A stretch of DNA of 64,000 bases from Geosiphon pyriformis. Taxonomy: Eukaryota; Glomeromycota; Glomeromycetes; Archaeosporales; Geosiphonaceae. Below are positions 11,493 to 25,203 of the stretch, piece after piece. How positions within the stretch are numbered: the stretch's first letter is position 1; every line of letters begins with the position of its first letter. The translations under genes were made by a program, and so were the position numbers. The DNA is taken from contig JAAOMT010000128.1 in the NCBI GenBank assembly GCA_016748015.1, positions 2,193,426 through 2,257,425 of the forward strand. The letters run 5' to 3'. The notes under the pieces were generated by a model, which was not told the DNA's origin, did not search any database, and worked only from the letters and a program-made list of their open reading frames with translations.

Positions 11493-13030
11493 TGCTAACA
11501 GGAAACCAAATTTCGAATTACTTGATTTTTCATGACCTGTCCTTCTTTTTCATTTAGTAGAAATTAAGAGCGTGAAGAGATGCAGATGCTTTTCTATAGA
11601 TCTAACTGTTTTCGAAACATGACCGGGAAAAACTTTTTGATAAATTGAAGAACTTTATACAGATTGATGTTTACGGGGAATTGGGTGTTTTTAAGATAAT
11701 CAATTTCAATTAGTTCAAGAAGTAAACAATTAATGAGGTATTTTAATATTTAATTTCATAGATGTAAAGAATAATCGATATAAAAAATTATTTTAGACCA
11801 TTAATTCACAGACTTTTAATCAATGTTCAACTCGAGAAAAATTTTTGAGAAGCAAAAGTAAGTAGAAGCATTATGAAATTAAAAAACTTTGAGTAGTTTT
11901 TAACTTGAAAAGGTAATAAATTTCCATCTTAAATTCTAAATGATGGCGAAGGTTCATCTCGCCTGCTAATTAACTGACATTAATTAATTTTTTTTATCTG
12001 GATCAATTAGTCGATGATCAAGAAACTTTTTTCTGGACACATTGAGTAATTATTAAAAAAAAAAAAGGTTTTAATTTGTTTTTGTGTGCAAGATGACCCA
12101 ACAATTTGGCTGATCATCAGGATTTTTGAATGAATTCTAAAACAAATTTTCATTTATCCGTTACAAATAATTAACTACTTTCTATTTAAAGGAAATTTCA
12201 ACAAAATTTACTTTCTTCTTGATAGAAAAAGACTCAAAAATACTTTAATACGCCAATACCAGAGTAAGGATCTGCTTAAAATTAATATGTGTACCATTGA
12301 TATTTGGGAACTTTTTCGGAGAAATTAAAAGTTATCGATTTCTTTGGGGCATTAAAAACAATTATCGAGATAGATCTTGTATTATTTTGGAAATGGAGGC
12401 AAGTAATAATCCAAATAAGTGATCCAAAAAAATGATTATAATTTTTTCCCATAAGTGAAAATCGAGCCATTCAAAATGTATAAACTTTGAGGATGGACTT
12501 TTCGCAAATAAATTGTGACTACTTACATGATAATCAAATTTACGATAATTTGAATGCTACTAGTAGATAAAGTTATGATCCTTCTCTCAAATTGTTCGTC
12601 AGAATTTAAGCCTTGAAAGAAAATGACACTTAACAAAGCTTCTTTACCACATCAATGTGAAATTTGATAGTATGCTGGATCAAATATAAAAAGGAGTATT
12701 CAATTTGGGGATATACTGTAGGCACCCTCTAGTCTAAAGAATAATCTCAAATGATACATAAAACTGGTACAATTTGCTACAAAAAAATAATTTTGAATAA
12801 AAAAAATCCTTGTTTCGTATTTTTTAATGGAAATTTGACATAAAATTTCTTACAAAAGTTTTTATCTAATACAATAGATGTTTTTTTTTTTTTTAAATTT
12901 GAGGCAAAGCAAAGAATAAACTTGACTACTATTGTGTAGTTCGATTTTCAATTTTTATCTTGATAATACAAAAATAGGTTTATTAAAATATCCAAAAACT
13001 CCCAAAAAAATGGAAACATAAATCACAAAA
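11493..13030. other. Intergenic upstream of L3
   Basis: A 1.5-kb AT-rich spacer with homopolymer runs and no supported gene. The open frame at 12282-12470 shows no motif. It should contain the L3 promoter. Confidence 0.5.
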
Positions 13031-13034
13031 AGGG

Positions 13035-13720
13035 GAAATGGCAGGCGTAAGAAACTAATAGCTAACAATTCTCGTACCATTGATCAGAATATCAGACGAG
13101 ATCTTTCAATTTTTTCAGCAAGATCAATCGATAGTAAATTAGGGGAAATGGGAATAAAAGTTTCTCGCCCAACAGCTTCAAGGCATCTGACAGCACATCA
13201 CGAGTATAAAAACAGCTTCCTTAGTACCACTCATGCCTAACTCAATTAAAAAAAATCGAGTTGCTTGGGCTAATTCTCATCCAAAACACAATTGGAAACG
13301 AACCATTTTTACAATTTAAACTACCTTTCAACTGTTTTAAACACACAATCAAACATTTACATAAAGACGAAAGATCAATTCGTCCAATGCTGAAGGATAG
13401 ACATAGAATTTTTGCATAGGCGGATTTTCTGCAAAAAAGACCAGTTTATTTTGATTTGAAAAAATAATGGATGGTAAATTTTATGTTTGAATAATAGAAA
13501 AGCACATGTCGGAAATTAGAAGAATATCAAGATTTCACCGAAACACACCAGTCGCATGGGGTAAGAATTTTCTTGAGAATAATATTCCTGGAGTTAATGG
13601 ATCAGCCCTCTAACAGTCCTGACTTTAATTCTATTAAAAAATCTTGTCAAAAATTAAATTATTTTAAGGAATTGGGACGATTTATGATGAAAAAATATAA
13701 TGATATTCTAAAGAAATGAT
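13035..13720 (+). pseudogene. Tc1/mariner-like transposase relic
   Basis: Decayed transposase read across frames. Landmarks in order are a helix-turn-helix-like stretch with S-R-P-T-A-S-R-H-L (about 13170-13196), N-R-V-A-W-A-N-S-H-P-K-H-N-W-K-R (about 13255-13305, matching the R-x-x-W-A-x-x-H-x-x-W block before the second catalytic Asp), and P-S-N-S-P-D-F-N-S-I (about 13605-13636, matching the W-P-x-x-S-P-D-L-N-P-I-E block at the third acidic residue). Many stops and frameshifts are present. Terminal inverted repeats were not identified. Confidence 0.65.
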
Positions 13721-15155
13721 GTAATGATAAATTTTATTGGCGTTCGACTCATAAATAATTGTCATAGATTTCAACAAGTACTTCAGTCCAAGATATTAAT
13801 TTTTTTAATTATTGAACATAAGGAAATCAAGAGACCTAAATTTTTTAGATTTTTAAGACGTGTAAAATTTTTGAACTTATATACATGTGGTAGTGTAAAA
13901 AAATACCTTTCCTACTTTTCCTATAATAAGTTTGTATCATTGCTTCTTTGATTTGGCTAGATTAATTAGAACAGAATTTACTGAAATATAATTTTCTTTA
14001 GATGCCTATTTTTACGGTGAAACGACCATGTTTAAAGTGACCTAACAATTTTATTACATTAACTAATAATTTCTGTTCTTATGAGATAATCAACTCATTT
14101 GATTTTAAAATAAATAAATAAATAAATTTAAAGCATGGAATAAGTTCAAAAATTATGATATTTTTTATCTTTCAAACTTCTCTTACATATTTTAAATTTT
14201 TTTTTTTTTGACAGAATTCTCTTTGATGAAAAAAAGTGAAAAAACTTGAAATAATTGTCTTGGACTTAATTTCAAAAGATTCTTGAATGAATTTAGGTTT
14301 TTTATTATCCAGTTCCTTCTTTTAAAAGAGCAAAAATTCTTAAATTTAATGTCAATAAGATTGAAAAATTTTTTTCCTTGATATATTTTTCATTTTCACA
14401 GCAATTTTATCGATCCAATTTTTTTCAATTTGCATTTGAACATCAAACTATAGAAAATATTACATAAGAATCAATTAACTTCTTTATTTTATTCATCATC
14501 AAAAATATTAAGACTCATTTTCCTCCGCGAACTGAGATATTAATTGATAATGTAGGCCTAATATTCAAAGAAATTTAATATTTATTATCTCGGATTTAGA
14601 AATTTTTTTTATTAATATATAATTAAGGCGCAGACTAAATTGTAAAGACTTTTCAGAAATTGATTTATATTTAAACAATAAACTGGAAAATCTTGTTTTA
14701 ATGTCAAATTTTACAATTTATCTAGTGTTTAACAATGAGTACACGGAATATTTTGTACCTTTCTATAAATTTTAAGAGAGGCAGATACATAATAAATTAA
14801 AACTATTACATTATTAAAAATTTTTGACCTACAAGCTAGTAATCAATCGTTTTTGATTATTATAAAAAAGGAATCAAGTGGAACCCTATCTTCATTGTGC
14901 ATGATATTAGTGGGATAAAGAATTGTCATATAAAATCCAAAAAATGAAAATGATTAATTTATTAGGTTTTCATCTGAGTCAATGTAATTTATGCACTCTA
15001 AATATCCGCTATACTTATTATAAAAAATTAACGAATATGAAATTCAGGATACGATAAATATAAATATAATTCCTAAAGTTTATTCGGGATATTGAAAACT
15101 CACCTCCCGTTGCCTCATGTAGACGAATTGAAAAGATTAATCCGTGATTCTGGAC
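13721..15155. other. Intergenic, AT-rich
   Basis: AT-rich spacer between the Tc1-like relic and L4, with no supported gene. The frame at 13724-13951 is featureless. Confidence 0.5.
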
Positions 15156-15163
15156 TATAAATA
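15156..15163 (+). promoter_or_regulatory. TATA box of L4
   Basis: TATAAATA, 73 nt upstream of the L4 ATG at 15229. The same octamer lies 71 nt upstream of the L5 ATG, which supports both boxes and both start codons. Confidence 0.5.
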
Positions 15164-15228
15164 ATTATATGCATGTAATCTTTGCATAAATAAACTTTTT
15201 ATCCCGAATTTTGACTTTTTGCAATATC

Positions 15229-16635
15229 ATGAGTGAACTATTCAAAACACAAAATTTTTTCAAGATTTTAACTCATTTGAGTTTATACATTTACTCACTA
15301 GCAAAATCAAAGCCTATAAGAATAAAATATATTTTTCTTTTCGCTTTATTTTTGCGAAAAAACCAATCAAAAGCTTGGAATAATGAAGGCTTTTTTCAGA
15401 ACACAACCCTAAAAAATGTGATAGTTTCCAAAGCCTTTTATCAAAGTTACACTAATAATAATAATAATAATAATCTGGGTTTTGATGCTCCTGAAATATT
15501 GGCTCAAAGGTCCTTAATCATAAATAATGAGGTTGACCCTTATAAAATCAAGGTCACGTCTATGGAAACTTTGCGTTTTTTGAGAGAAATGGCCATTTAT
15601 GCCCGTGAAGCATATTGTAAAGGAAGTGATGACGAGGACCGTTATTTCGAACCAATTGGTGATCAAATAATGACAAACTAATTTTAAATTTCTCAAATAT
15701 TTTCAATCTTTTAATCAAGCTATTTCAATTTTTTCTATCACTCCCTCAGTAGGAGCAAATAGAAAAGGAATTATCCAAGGGGTTTACCAAATTACGGTTT
15801 TTATAATTTCGGAAACACTTTGGGCTAATGATATTTGGTCACATAAGGAAGCTCTGATACAATATGGCTCAGAACCAGGTTGGGGTAGGGTTGATGCAAA
15901 GTGGTTTAAAGAGTTTTTGGATCATGAAAAGAAGTTATTGGATGCAGCAGATCATTTAATTACAGATCCTACTGCAATTTACCAAGTAGTTTTTACAGGC
16001 CATAGTTCAGGGGGTGGTAGGTTTTCCAAATATTTTGCTGAAGCTTTTAAATGCAAAATTGATTATATCTTACCAAATATTTGTTATTGAAATTTTAAAT
16101 TAGTTCTGGCATTATATGCGGCTTTAGCTTTCAAAAGAAAGCATCCCTCAAGACCAGTAAATGTCGTTACTTTCGGATCTCCAAGACCTGGTGATCAAGA
16201 TTTTATTAACCATGTGACGAGCATTTTTCCACAATTATATCGAGTAACGAACTTTAAAGACTTTTTACCGCATATTGGAAACAAATATGAGGGATACAGA
16301 CACCCGCACACTGAATATTGGATATCAAATGAAGAAGATTGTAATTGCCCAGAAGATTTTGGTCCAATTCTTTATAAATGTCTTCCAAAAGTACTTACAT
16401 TGAATGGAAAATTTATAGATGAGAATCCGGTAAGCTTTCTTGTAGCTTTATTATCAATGTTCCCATAACTTTGAGTAAGTAATTTAAGTTACTTTAAAAT
16501 TGATGTTTTTAGTATTGCCATGGAGGAACTATACCTGACAAAGGAGCTGACAACATAAGATCAAATAAGAACCCATATTTTGGTATCCTGTTATCTTGTT
16601 CTGGAATTCAAGATTCCATGTTAGGAGATATCTAA
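15229..16635 (+). CDS. L4: lipase-like protein, Ser kept, catalytic His replaced by Asn
   Basis: Exons 15229-15658, 15750-16016, 16104-16429 and 16513-16635; 381 residues. ATG 15229 is the first ATG in frame and sits 73 nt after a TATA box. A hydrophobic segment at about residues 30-43 is followed by a run of seven Asn encoded by an AAT repeat. Family marks: R-E-A-Y-C, G-H-S-S-G-G (Ser229 kept), V-T-F-G-S-P-R-P-G, N-F-K-D-F-L-P (Asp kept), R-H-P-H-T-E-Y-W-I-S. In the last exon the H-x-G-P-Y-F-G motif reads N-K-N-P-Y-F-G, so the catalytic His is Asn. It is closest to L5, L6 and L9. Without its general base it would be at best very slow as a lipase (inference). Confidence 0.9.
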
Positions 16636-19514
16636 GGCAGGTTGATAAAAACGACTTTATTGCGAGATCTCGTCGTTAAAATTTAAATTTCTTCAAAAAT
16701 TTACATAGAATGCCGTATGTTAAAGGCTAATTTTAAATCAAGAATACATTATATGAAAGAAACAGATACCGCAAAAAAAAATGATGTTTGCCTATCATTT
16801 AACCATTCTCTTAAAAGATTACACTGTGATATGATTGGCCAATTGTTAATTTTTGTTCAATCATTATAAATTTACCCTGTATTGACCCTGAATTTAAAAT
16901 TTCAAGCTTAAACCCAATTGAAGGCTTGCAAACCTTTTTTTGAAAGCAGTTGATTTACTTATTATTAAAATTTTAATTTGTTAGAAATTCTATTAACGTA
17001 TGAATGTTTTTATATTGTAGTCTTATGATTTTTCCTAATAATCTTCGCAGCTGTTGGGAATATAAAACCCCTTACTGACCTACCACGTTGAATGTGAATT
17101 TCTTTTTTTTATTTAGGTCCATGATAGATATTAAATCAAAGAAAAAAAAATGTGTACAAAAATATCTAAATTTAAATGACAAAAGACCCCTTCAATATTG
17201 TTAAATAACATATGCTCTCTAATATTCAATCACATTAAATTTAATGTTTTGCCAGGATCTCACGGAGGACGATGTATCGTTTGAAAATCATCATTTCTTT
17301 CACAACATAAATCAAATGGCTACTTTTCGTAAAGATTCACAAATTTTCAAACAAAATGTTATTTTTTCTGAAAAACTCGAGTTCTCAAATAGGCTACTAT
17401 TTAGACCGATATTCCCCAATACGTACGATTTTCCAAAATTCAAATAAAAGCATGTTTCATAAATTTAAATTTGAGGCATCTCGGCTTCTTCTTTGCTGCT
17501 TATTTTTACATTCGAGCTTGGGGATTCAAATAATTTACAACAAATATTTCAAAGTCAAAAAACAAAAGTTTCTTTTATTCCCCAATATCTTATCTTGATT
17601 AAAATATCGGTGATACTTAACTTTATTTTTTTATTGATCTGTTGGGTTTTCAAAAAAATCATGATGATATAAAATTTATTGCTCGTGAACCAAGATATAA
17701 GAAACCAAATATCCAAATTTATTTTATATTCAATTTTAACAATTAAATTCTTCCAAAAACTTTTTACACATTTATTCTGATATATTTCAAATTTATGAAT
17801 CATTTTCGGCCACATTTTAAAAATATCAAAATTCTAAAAGTAACTTTACTTTATTTTAAAAATTTTTCAAAAGATAAAACTGATTCAGTTTATTTAGATT
17901 ATCATGTATTTTCCCGATATGATTGAATTTTATTTAGTTCAACATGGTCAGTGCGCGCTTTATAAGACAATTGGGATTAGATATTTAAATTGGAACTATT
18001 TACTTGTGAACCTTTGGATCTGCTATCTTACAGAGATTTGCAATGTGTTGAGGTAAATGTAGCTATCAAAACACCCGTGAGAGACAATAATCAAAACGCA
18101 GGGTTCTTACTTTCAACATGTCTTGAGTTTCATTTATCAAACTTTGCAGATTGTCGTGGAAAATTTATTCACCCATTTTCTTGTATTATCGTTACCTTTT
18201 GATTGATCATACCATTAGAAGTTATTATTCTGAAAGCAAAACATTTCTTTGTGAATTTGCTCAGTAAAAAGTACTTTGGATGAAACAACTTCATTTTGAA
18301 ATGTAGAGACATTGAATATTAGCCCTTGTTTTAGAGTCTATTCCTTTTAATAATTTTAGCTTAATTATAGAATTAAATTAATTTTTTATTAGATAATAAT
18401 TAAAATTTTATGCTTTAATTTCTAATTGGAAGAAAATAACCTATCAAAGTTTCAGTGAGCTCATAAAAATATCCGTGAAAAACTGGATTCTTTGGCTTCA
18501 AATCTAAAATATTACTCCCCAAGGTAAATATGACTTAAATGGAAAAAAAGTAGGATAATCATGTAAAAACAAACCAACAAAAAGGCAATTTCAATTTCAT
18601 GTGTGATACATATTTTGCTCAAAATTAAAATATTTTGATTGCCCCTCGTAATACCCCAGAACTTTATGCATCGTACATTCCTCAATTCCCGGAAACCTCG
18701 AAAAAACATTGTAGTGTAACCGAAGACCAACTTTGATAAGTTTTTGAGACCCAAAAACAATTCAACCAGATTTATTTTTCAAAATATAAAAAATATTATA
18801 AAATGATAATTAAATAAGGAAATAATTTCTCAAATAAAATAAAGATAAAAATTATAACAAATTAGGATGAAATTTTTAACGATTAAATTCCCTCGAGTTA
18901 AAAAAAAAAAAAAATTTCAGGATACAATGAGTACCAAAGGTTTTTTCTAACCTGTTTTCATTCAATTTCACACTGACTCAGCTTATTTTAACCAGAATAT
19001 TCCAGATCTCACGATCATTGTTCCTAAAATATTAGAGGACAAGAGCAGGAAAGTCTCCTTTTCTGGTATGATACATTTGTTTCGAGGACAAATAAGAATA
19101 AAATGATCTTTGTATTTTGCTGTTGTTAACACGGGGAATTTACTCACCATAAGTCAAATATTTGATAAGATAGCAGAAATAGAAATCATTTAATGGGCAT
19201 TTCTTATATCCAACCCTGAAAGGCAAATATTTTCACAAACAACAGAAATTATATCGTCGAATGAGTTTTCATCGATCTGCATTGGATTTTCATACAATTG
19301 ATCTGGCTTCTCTTGATAAAAAGGAAATATTCTGAGAATATTGTGTCCCGAATTCGATCTCGATCCACACCCAAATTTTAATTGTTTACAATTTCAAGAA
19401 ACATCACTGCTTATCCAAAAGGATTTTCATCATTATGAATACAATAGCTAAAGAGGTTTTATTTCTGATCGAGCTAGTTATAAAGCTAAATTTTTTTTAT
19501 GCCAAAGATCTGAA
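16636..19514. other. Intergenic, 2.9 kb, no supported gene
   Basis: AT-rich. The open frames at 17244-17447, 17356-17598, 17990-18202 (+) and 18512-18760 (-) have no family motif, no splice partners I could see and no similarity to neighbours. A minus-strand stretch around 19210-19440 can be read with few stops and contains W-I-S and E-N-P, but it lacks all other lipase landmarks (see rejected items). Confidence 0.5.
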
Positions 19515-19522
19515 TATAAATA
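19515..19522 (+). promoter_or_regulatory. TATA box of L5
   Basis: TATAAATA, 71 nt upstream of ATG 19586, matching the sequence and spacing seen at L4. Confidence 0.5.
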
Positions 19523-19585
19523 CATGTAAATAGCCAGATATTTCATCACTGAAAAAAAATAAAATTTCAGTTTTCTTTTTTAGAG

Positions 19586-21119
19586 ATGTTTCCAGTACAA
19601 GAATTAAATATTTCTTACCTTTTAAAGATGTTATGTATCATCATTCGAAAGAAGACCAAAAGTCACTTTACAATTTTATTACTTTCAATAGCATGTGTAA
19701 TTACAATCACATTTACATTCAAAATCATCGCTGAGAAACAAACTCACATCAAAGAATCTTTATCAATACATGATAAGATAGAAAGAACAATAAATCAAAC
19801 AGAAATAGGAAAATATATCAATAATTTGACAGCTCATGTAGATAATCTTAATTTCAATCTTTCAAACATCCCGATATCTCAAAACAAAACCGCTCTTACA
19901 CCGATCATTGCTCCAAGAGTCCCTGCAAATTCGAATAAATCAATAAGCCTAAAGAACCTTCAAAAAAGAATAAACCTTCAGACATCTCCAAAAGTAACTG
20001 GTGAGGATCCATACAAAGTACGAGTAAAAAATCAAACCACTATAAATTTTTTAAGAGATATGGCTCTATTATCAAGCAAAGCATATTGTTTGGCGGCTGA
20101 CAACTATTTTCACCACCAATTTCTTACAGGTTCGTTTTTTATCTGTTAATTACTTATTTGTTCCTGAATACTAAACATGATCGACTGATTTTTAAATATA
20201 TTTTTTGGATGGATCTTTGACAGCCGGTGTAGATGAACAGGTCATACCAGAAAAGCCAAATGTTCATCAAGTGGTGGTATATATTAATGCAAAACTAGGA
20301 AATCAAGCTCGAACTAGGCAACGACTAAACAGATTGAAGCAATACCCGGATTCAAATGCTGATGCTAGAGCTCAAGTTGATTCAGATTGGTACACACTAT
20401 TCAAATATGAGGAGTATGGATTAATATCCATGGCAGAAAAGAAAATGGTAAAACATAACATTATATATGAGGTCATATATACAGGTCATGCTCTTGGTGG
20501 GGGTAAGTCTTCTTTCACTTATTTAGTGCCATTCCATTCATTTTAATATTTAAATATTGCAGCAAAAGATTGACAATAACAGTTCCACTCATTCTTTCTT
20601 GAACAGTTATGGCAATTTTCGCGGCATTGGCATTTCACTCAAAGTTTCCAAACGTTATGACAAATGTAGTCACATTTGGTTCTCTTCGGCCCGGTAATCA
20701 AATATTTGCTGATCACGTATCAACAACCTTTCCTAAGCTTTATCGTGTTGTGAATTTTAATGATTGGTCACCACATATGCCACCTGTGGATGAATCTTTT
20801 CGACATCCAAGTACAGAATATTGGATTTCAAGAATAGGTGATTGTAATTGTACAGATGAATTGGATATACCACTTTACAAATGCTTCCCAAAGAAATGGC
20901 AGATGCATGGAAAATATATCAATGAGAATCCGGTAAATATCTTCCCATATTAAAAATATTAAATGCGTTTCAACTGACCAAAAATCTAACAATCACTCTT
21001 AAACGGTTCTTTAGGATTGTCATTTCAGCACGATACCAGAGAATAGCAATTTTTCGATAGACTCACATCAGGCGCCATATTTCGGGGTCCATATGGGGTG
21101 TAAAGAAATGATGATATGA
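19586..21119 (+). CDS. L5: lipase-like protein, nucleophile Ser replaced by Ala
   Basis: Exons 19586-20129, 20224-20502, 20607-20932 and 21015-21119; 417 residues. The N-terminus has a basic cluster then a strong hydrophobic helix (about 28-48), typical of a signal anchor. A long polar linker (to about 160) leads into the lipase-like domain: M-A-L-L-S-S-K-A-Y-C-L, V-V-T-F-G-S-L-R-P-G, N-F-N-D-W-S-P (Asp kept), R-H-P-S-T-E-Y-W-I-S, and S-H-Q-A-P-Y-F-G in the last exon (His kept). The elbow is G-H-A-L-G-G: Ala271 stands exactly where the nucleophile should be, as in a laboratory-style active-site knock-out. It is tandem with L4 and L6 and of the same subgroup. Confidence 0.9.
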
Positions 21120-22281
21120 CAAAAATGTTTTATTGAAGAATTTTTATAGATTTAGCTACTATGTAGCCCCCAAAAAGTATTTATTTATAAGAACAAACTA
21201 TTGCTTAGTTCTAATCCAGAGAGCTTTAAAAATCATAATAATAAAAGCTTTAATGTCTATCGTTACTGCCGCTGCGCCAGCTAGATATATCCTAGTATGA
21301 TGGATCCTGTTTAAGATTTCACGTGCAAAAGAATGTTTCTGATATTGCGAGATGTATTAAAATCACACGATTTGAGTGTTAAACAGCCCCAGAATTGTCA
21401 CAACGCTTTGCTTACTTATCTAGGACCACGTGATGATGACCATTACCACATGCAACCACCATACGAAAATCACTATCTGCACAGGAAAATCAAAGATATT
21501 TTCCTTTTTAATAGGATAAAAGATGTTCAAGTGATATGATTCTTATCCTTGCAAAACATGTTAAGCTTCATATAATATAACTCACCTCGCAGTATTGCCT
21601 GAATATAAGGATTACCCTTCTGCAAAAGCAACTGATACTGGAGGATTAAAATTTTATGCGCTTTTGGTTTTGGTTAGTGATTTGATGATAGCTGAAATAT
21701 GGGGGATAGGTAGCCACAACTTGTCCACTTCAATTGGGTCCTAGGTTCCGCAATCATTAACACAACGAGGCCTGTTAATCATTTAACCACACACAAACTG
21801 TCCCTTGGTATAATTACTCTCAAATTATTAAGTGAAAACAGAGTACTCACATTGAATCAAATCTCACGGGTATCAAGTAGAAAAGTTTTTTTCTTTGATT
21901 AATAATGGCAGTTGATAATCATCGATTTGCCCTATCACCTATCTAGTTTTTGACTACAGTTTATTCGTTTTTTCCGAATGTATTTACAGTTTTCCATAAA
22001 AATTAAATCAATTTATTCATAAGACCTAATTAAGGCAAGAATTAAAAGTCATATATTCTTTTTAAAACTTCCCAATAAAGAACATTAAAACAAGATTTCA
22101 TTCGGTCTCTGAGAAATTTTCATGAACCCTTTACTTTTAACAAAGCTGTAATAGCAAACGATTGGATTGTTATTTTTCACAAAATGATTTAAAGGTTTAG
22201 AGAGTTTTTACAAAAAAAAATATTATATCTTTACCCGAGTTTTATTTCTAAAAGCAGTGTTGTAAACATATCAAATCCTGG
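21120..22281. other. Intergenic between L5 and L6
   Basis: A spacer of about 1.2 kb, less AT-rich than most around 21200-21800. The open frame at 21333-21539 has no recognisable motif. This higher-GC patch could be a decayed repeat, but nothing could be identified. Confidence 0.4.
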
Positions 22282-22288
22282 TATAATC
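22282..22288 (+). promoter_or_regulatory. TATA-like box of L6
   Basis: TATAATC, 65 and 71 nt upstream of the in-frame ATGs at 22347 and 22353. It lies only 23 nt from the upstream ATG at 22305, which would then precede the expected transcription start. By analogy with L4 and L5 this favours ATG 22347 or 22353. Confidence 0.35.
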
Positions 22289-22346
22289 ATTGCCAAAATT
22301 AAAAATGCATATCTTGCAACAAAAACTAGAGATACGCTGGGATATC

Positions 22347-23594
22347 ATGAAAATGTTAAAATCGTTTCAAATATTTATAATAAATTCTTTACTAGGGATT
22401 TTCCTAATTAAAACATACTCGAAATTAAAATCTCAGAATGGGTTTGAAATCTCTTTCCAGAGGGCTTTCCTAAAATTCAACACTTTTGAATTTCTTCATA
22501 AACGATCTTCAAGACATGAAAGTTCAACGGTATTCGAAGTTCATGATATAGAAACATTAAATTTTCTAAAAAAAATGGCTATCTATGCCAGAGAGGCTTA
22601 TTGTATTCCACCCAAAGGCCCTTTTACATTCATTCCTATTCGAGGTAAATACGAAACCTTGAAAAATATATAACGTTTTCAGTATTTTGAATGAGATCTA
22701 TGACCAGTTAATACTTTTGTTTTTATACATGTATAATGGAAGCTGACTCCAAAGTAACGATAATCCTTCCTGGTGTTCATCAAATCGTTGTCTATATATT
22801 GGGCGATGAAGAAAAATCCAAGAGTTATTCATGGCCTTTAAAAAGTTCCCTTACTCCATACCCTAATATCAACGTTGGAATGGTTGATTCGATTTGGCTG
22901 AATTTCTATCTTCAGTATGAAAAATTTTTAATTGAGTTGGCAGAGAACAAAATGAAAAATCTTGAGGGTGTTTTCCAAATTATTTATACTGGACATGATC
23001 TTGGTGGTGGTGAGTTTTCATTCTGTATTTTGGAGCAATTTTAAAAACAGATTCTAATTTTTCATTCAGTATATGCGATGTATGCTGCTTTGGCATTTAA
23101 AAGAAAACATCCACTGATATTCACAAATGTCGTAACTTTTGGATCACCGCGTCCTGGGGATGAAGTTTTCGCTAAACATGTAAATACTATATTTCCAAAC
23201 CTTTATCGTGTGACAAATATGGGAGACTGGGCACCCCAAACCCCGAATATCAAATACAAATATCGACACCCACACACAGAGTATTGGATATCTTCTCAAA
23301 AAAATGATTGTGATTGTCCAAATACTTTCGGTTCTGTAGTTTATAAATGTCTCCCTACTTTACACTACATCAACCGATTGGAAACTACAGATGAAAATAT
23401 GGTATTTAACAAAGTTTAAATCTTTGATTTGATTATTTTCAATTTGATAATACTTTTTCTATGAACAGTACTGCCTTACAAAAACTGAATTCAGTGACGA
23501 ATTAGAAAATAGGCGTCATCATATCGGTCCTTATTTTGGTTTGAAAATGTTTTGTACAGGAAGTAGTGACTCAATGCTTCAATCGCTGTCATAA
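22347..23594 (+). CDS. L6: lipase-like protein, nucleophile Ser replaced by Asp
   Basis: Exons 22347-22644, 22743-23009, 23070-23401 and 23469-23594; 340 residues. ATG 22347 was chosen because of its distance to a TATA-like box and because it puts the hydrophobic segment (about 8-20) right at the N-terminus; ATG 22305 would add 14 residues. Marks: M-A-I-Y-A-R-E-A-Y-C-I, V-V-T-F-G-S-P-R-P-G, N-M-G-D-W-A-P (Asp kept), R-H-P-H-T-E-Y-W-I-S, R-H-H-I-G-P-Y-F-G (His kept). The elbow is G-H-D-L-G-G with Asp185 in place of Ser. The intron-1 acceptor is the weak GGAAG. It belongs with L4, L5 and L9. Confidence 0.88.
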
Positions 23595-25203
23595 AAACAA
23601 AAAATTAAAAAAAAATACTTTTTGTCCACCTAGATTTTCCTTTTCCAGTTCCTCTTTATCATGCAATCCATATTAAATAAATTTTATTTTTAAAGACAAT
23701 CTAATTAATTTTGCATACAAAAAAATCTCAAATTTAAATATTAACATCGTAGATGAAAACGTACCATCAAAATACATCTTATGTAATTCTTTTAGCTACA
23801 CATACTTTTTTCTTGTGGTTTTGGCTTGCCGGCTTATTCATATATGAATTATTTATTTGATATCTCATTATTTGATTGTAATTATAAGATATGCTAACAC
23901 AATAAATATATTATTTACTTGCCTCCACGTTTTCTTGAAGGCATGAAATATTTACATGATTTAAAAGGTCATGTCCAATTATTTATCTTTACAGACTTGG
24001 TAAATTTTCTCTTCCATTGTAGAGTCAAGACTCAATTACGAGGGTTTCTCAAAGACGTATGTGTTAATGTTATCCATTATCACGCTTCAAAGTAAAAAAA
24101 AACCCCAACCATCTCCTTCAATCTTTTTTACTTTATTTTACAAGATTCTTTGTTTTCATCAAAAAATGAAAAATTTTGTAAACCAAGATTTTTTTGATTT
24201 TAACATTGATTTGATTTGGCAAAATCCAATAATGACAAGTTAGCTAAATAAATAAGAAAATATCAAAATTAAGATATTTAGTTGGATGTTGTTAGTAAAA
24301 TTATATTTTAATAACTTGCTTAAGAAAATAAATAGACTTTGTAAAATTTGTTTATAATAACAGAGTAAAGTAAAATAAAATAAAATAAAAGATATTATTG
24401 TATTTAGAATATAATTATGAAAAAATATTTAAAATTTCAACAAAAATATATATTTTTTCATAAATTTATTTAGGTTTTTATAATTAATCGTATTACAAAT
24501 CAACAAATAAATAAATAATTTTGTTATGTTACTTTAAAATATTAATATATATAAAAATTATAGAAAAAATTATAAAAATTTTGTTTTTAAACTCATTATC
24601 ATTTTTTTCAAAAAATCTCAAAGTTTAACTTATTATAAAAATCATGTAAAAAATAATAATAATTTTATTATCTTATTTAATTTTTTTTAATATTACTTAT
24701 TATTAATAAATTATAATTATTTAATTGGCAAAATAACAATGATATACGCAATAATTGTTACTTTTAGTTTATCTATTCATAATATAGCTTAAGAGAATGC
24801 AAAAAGAATTCATAATTACATGATTTCTTGGTAGCGATGAATCGCTTTTTGAAGAATATCAAAAAACTAAGTCTTTTTAGATTAAAAAAGTTTTAACATC
24901 TGATAGAAATATTCTAAAACGAAAAGAAATCATTTTCTTAATATTAAATTAACCACTCATTATATTTAACATATAATCAGATGCATGAAAAAAATTTCTC
25001 GACTAGAATTTTCATTCTTGAAATATTTTTATTTGGGTCAAATCCTACATTAGTGCCTAGTCATTTAAGAGATTAGAAATTGTTCTAACTTAAAAAAAGA
25101 TTATGCGGGTGGCATTATATAAATTTTTGCATGAATTTTTGTGAATGAGTCTGGAAAAAATTTATTTACTCAAAATATTATTGATTTTCTCGGAATTTAT
25201 TCA
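23595..25203. other. Intergenic, very AT-rich
   Basis: Between the convergent L6 and L7. It contains a (TAAAA)n run near 24366-24390 and long A/T tracts at 24400-24760. No gene is supported. Confidence 0.5.

Noticed and set aside
19200-19440. Minus-strand stretch with W-I-S, N-C and E-N-P resembling the end of lipase exon 3
   Set aside because: Only three short matches; there is no elbow, G-Q-P, D-x-V-P or G-P-Y-F-G block nearby, and the upstream frame is full of stops. Probably coincidence.
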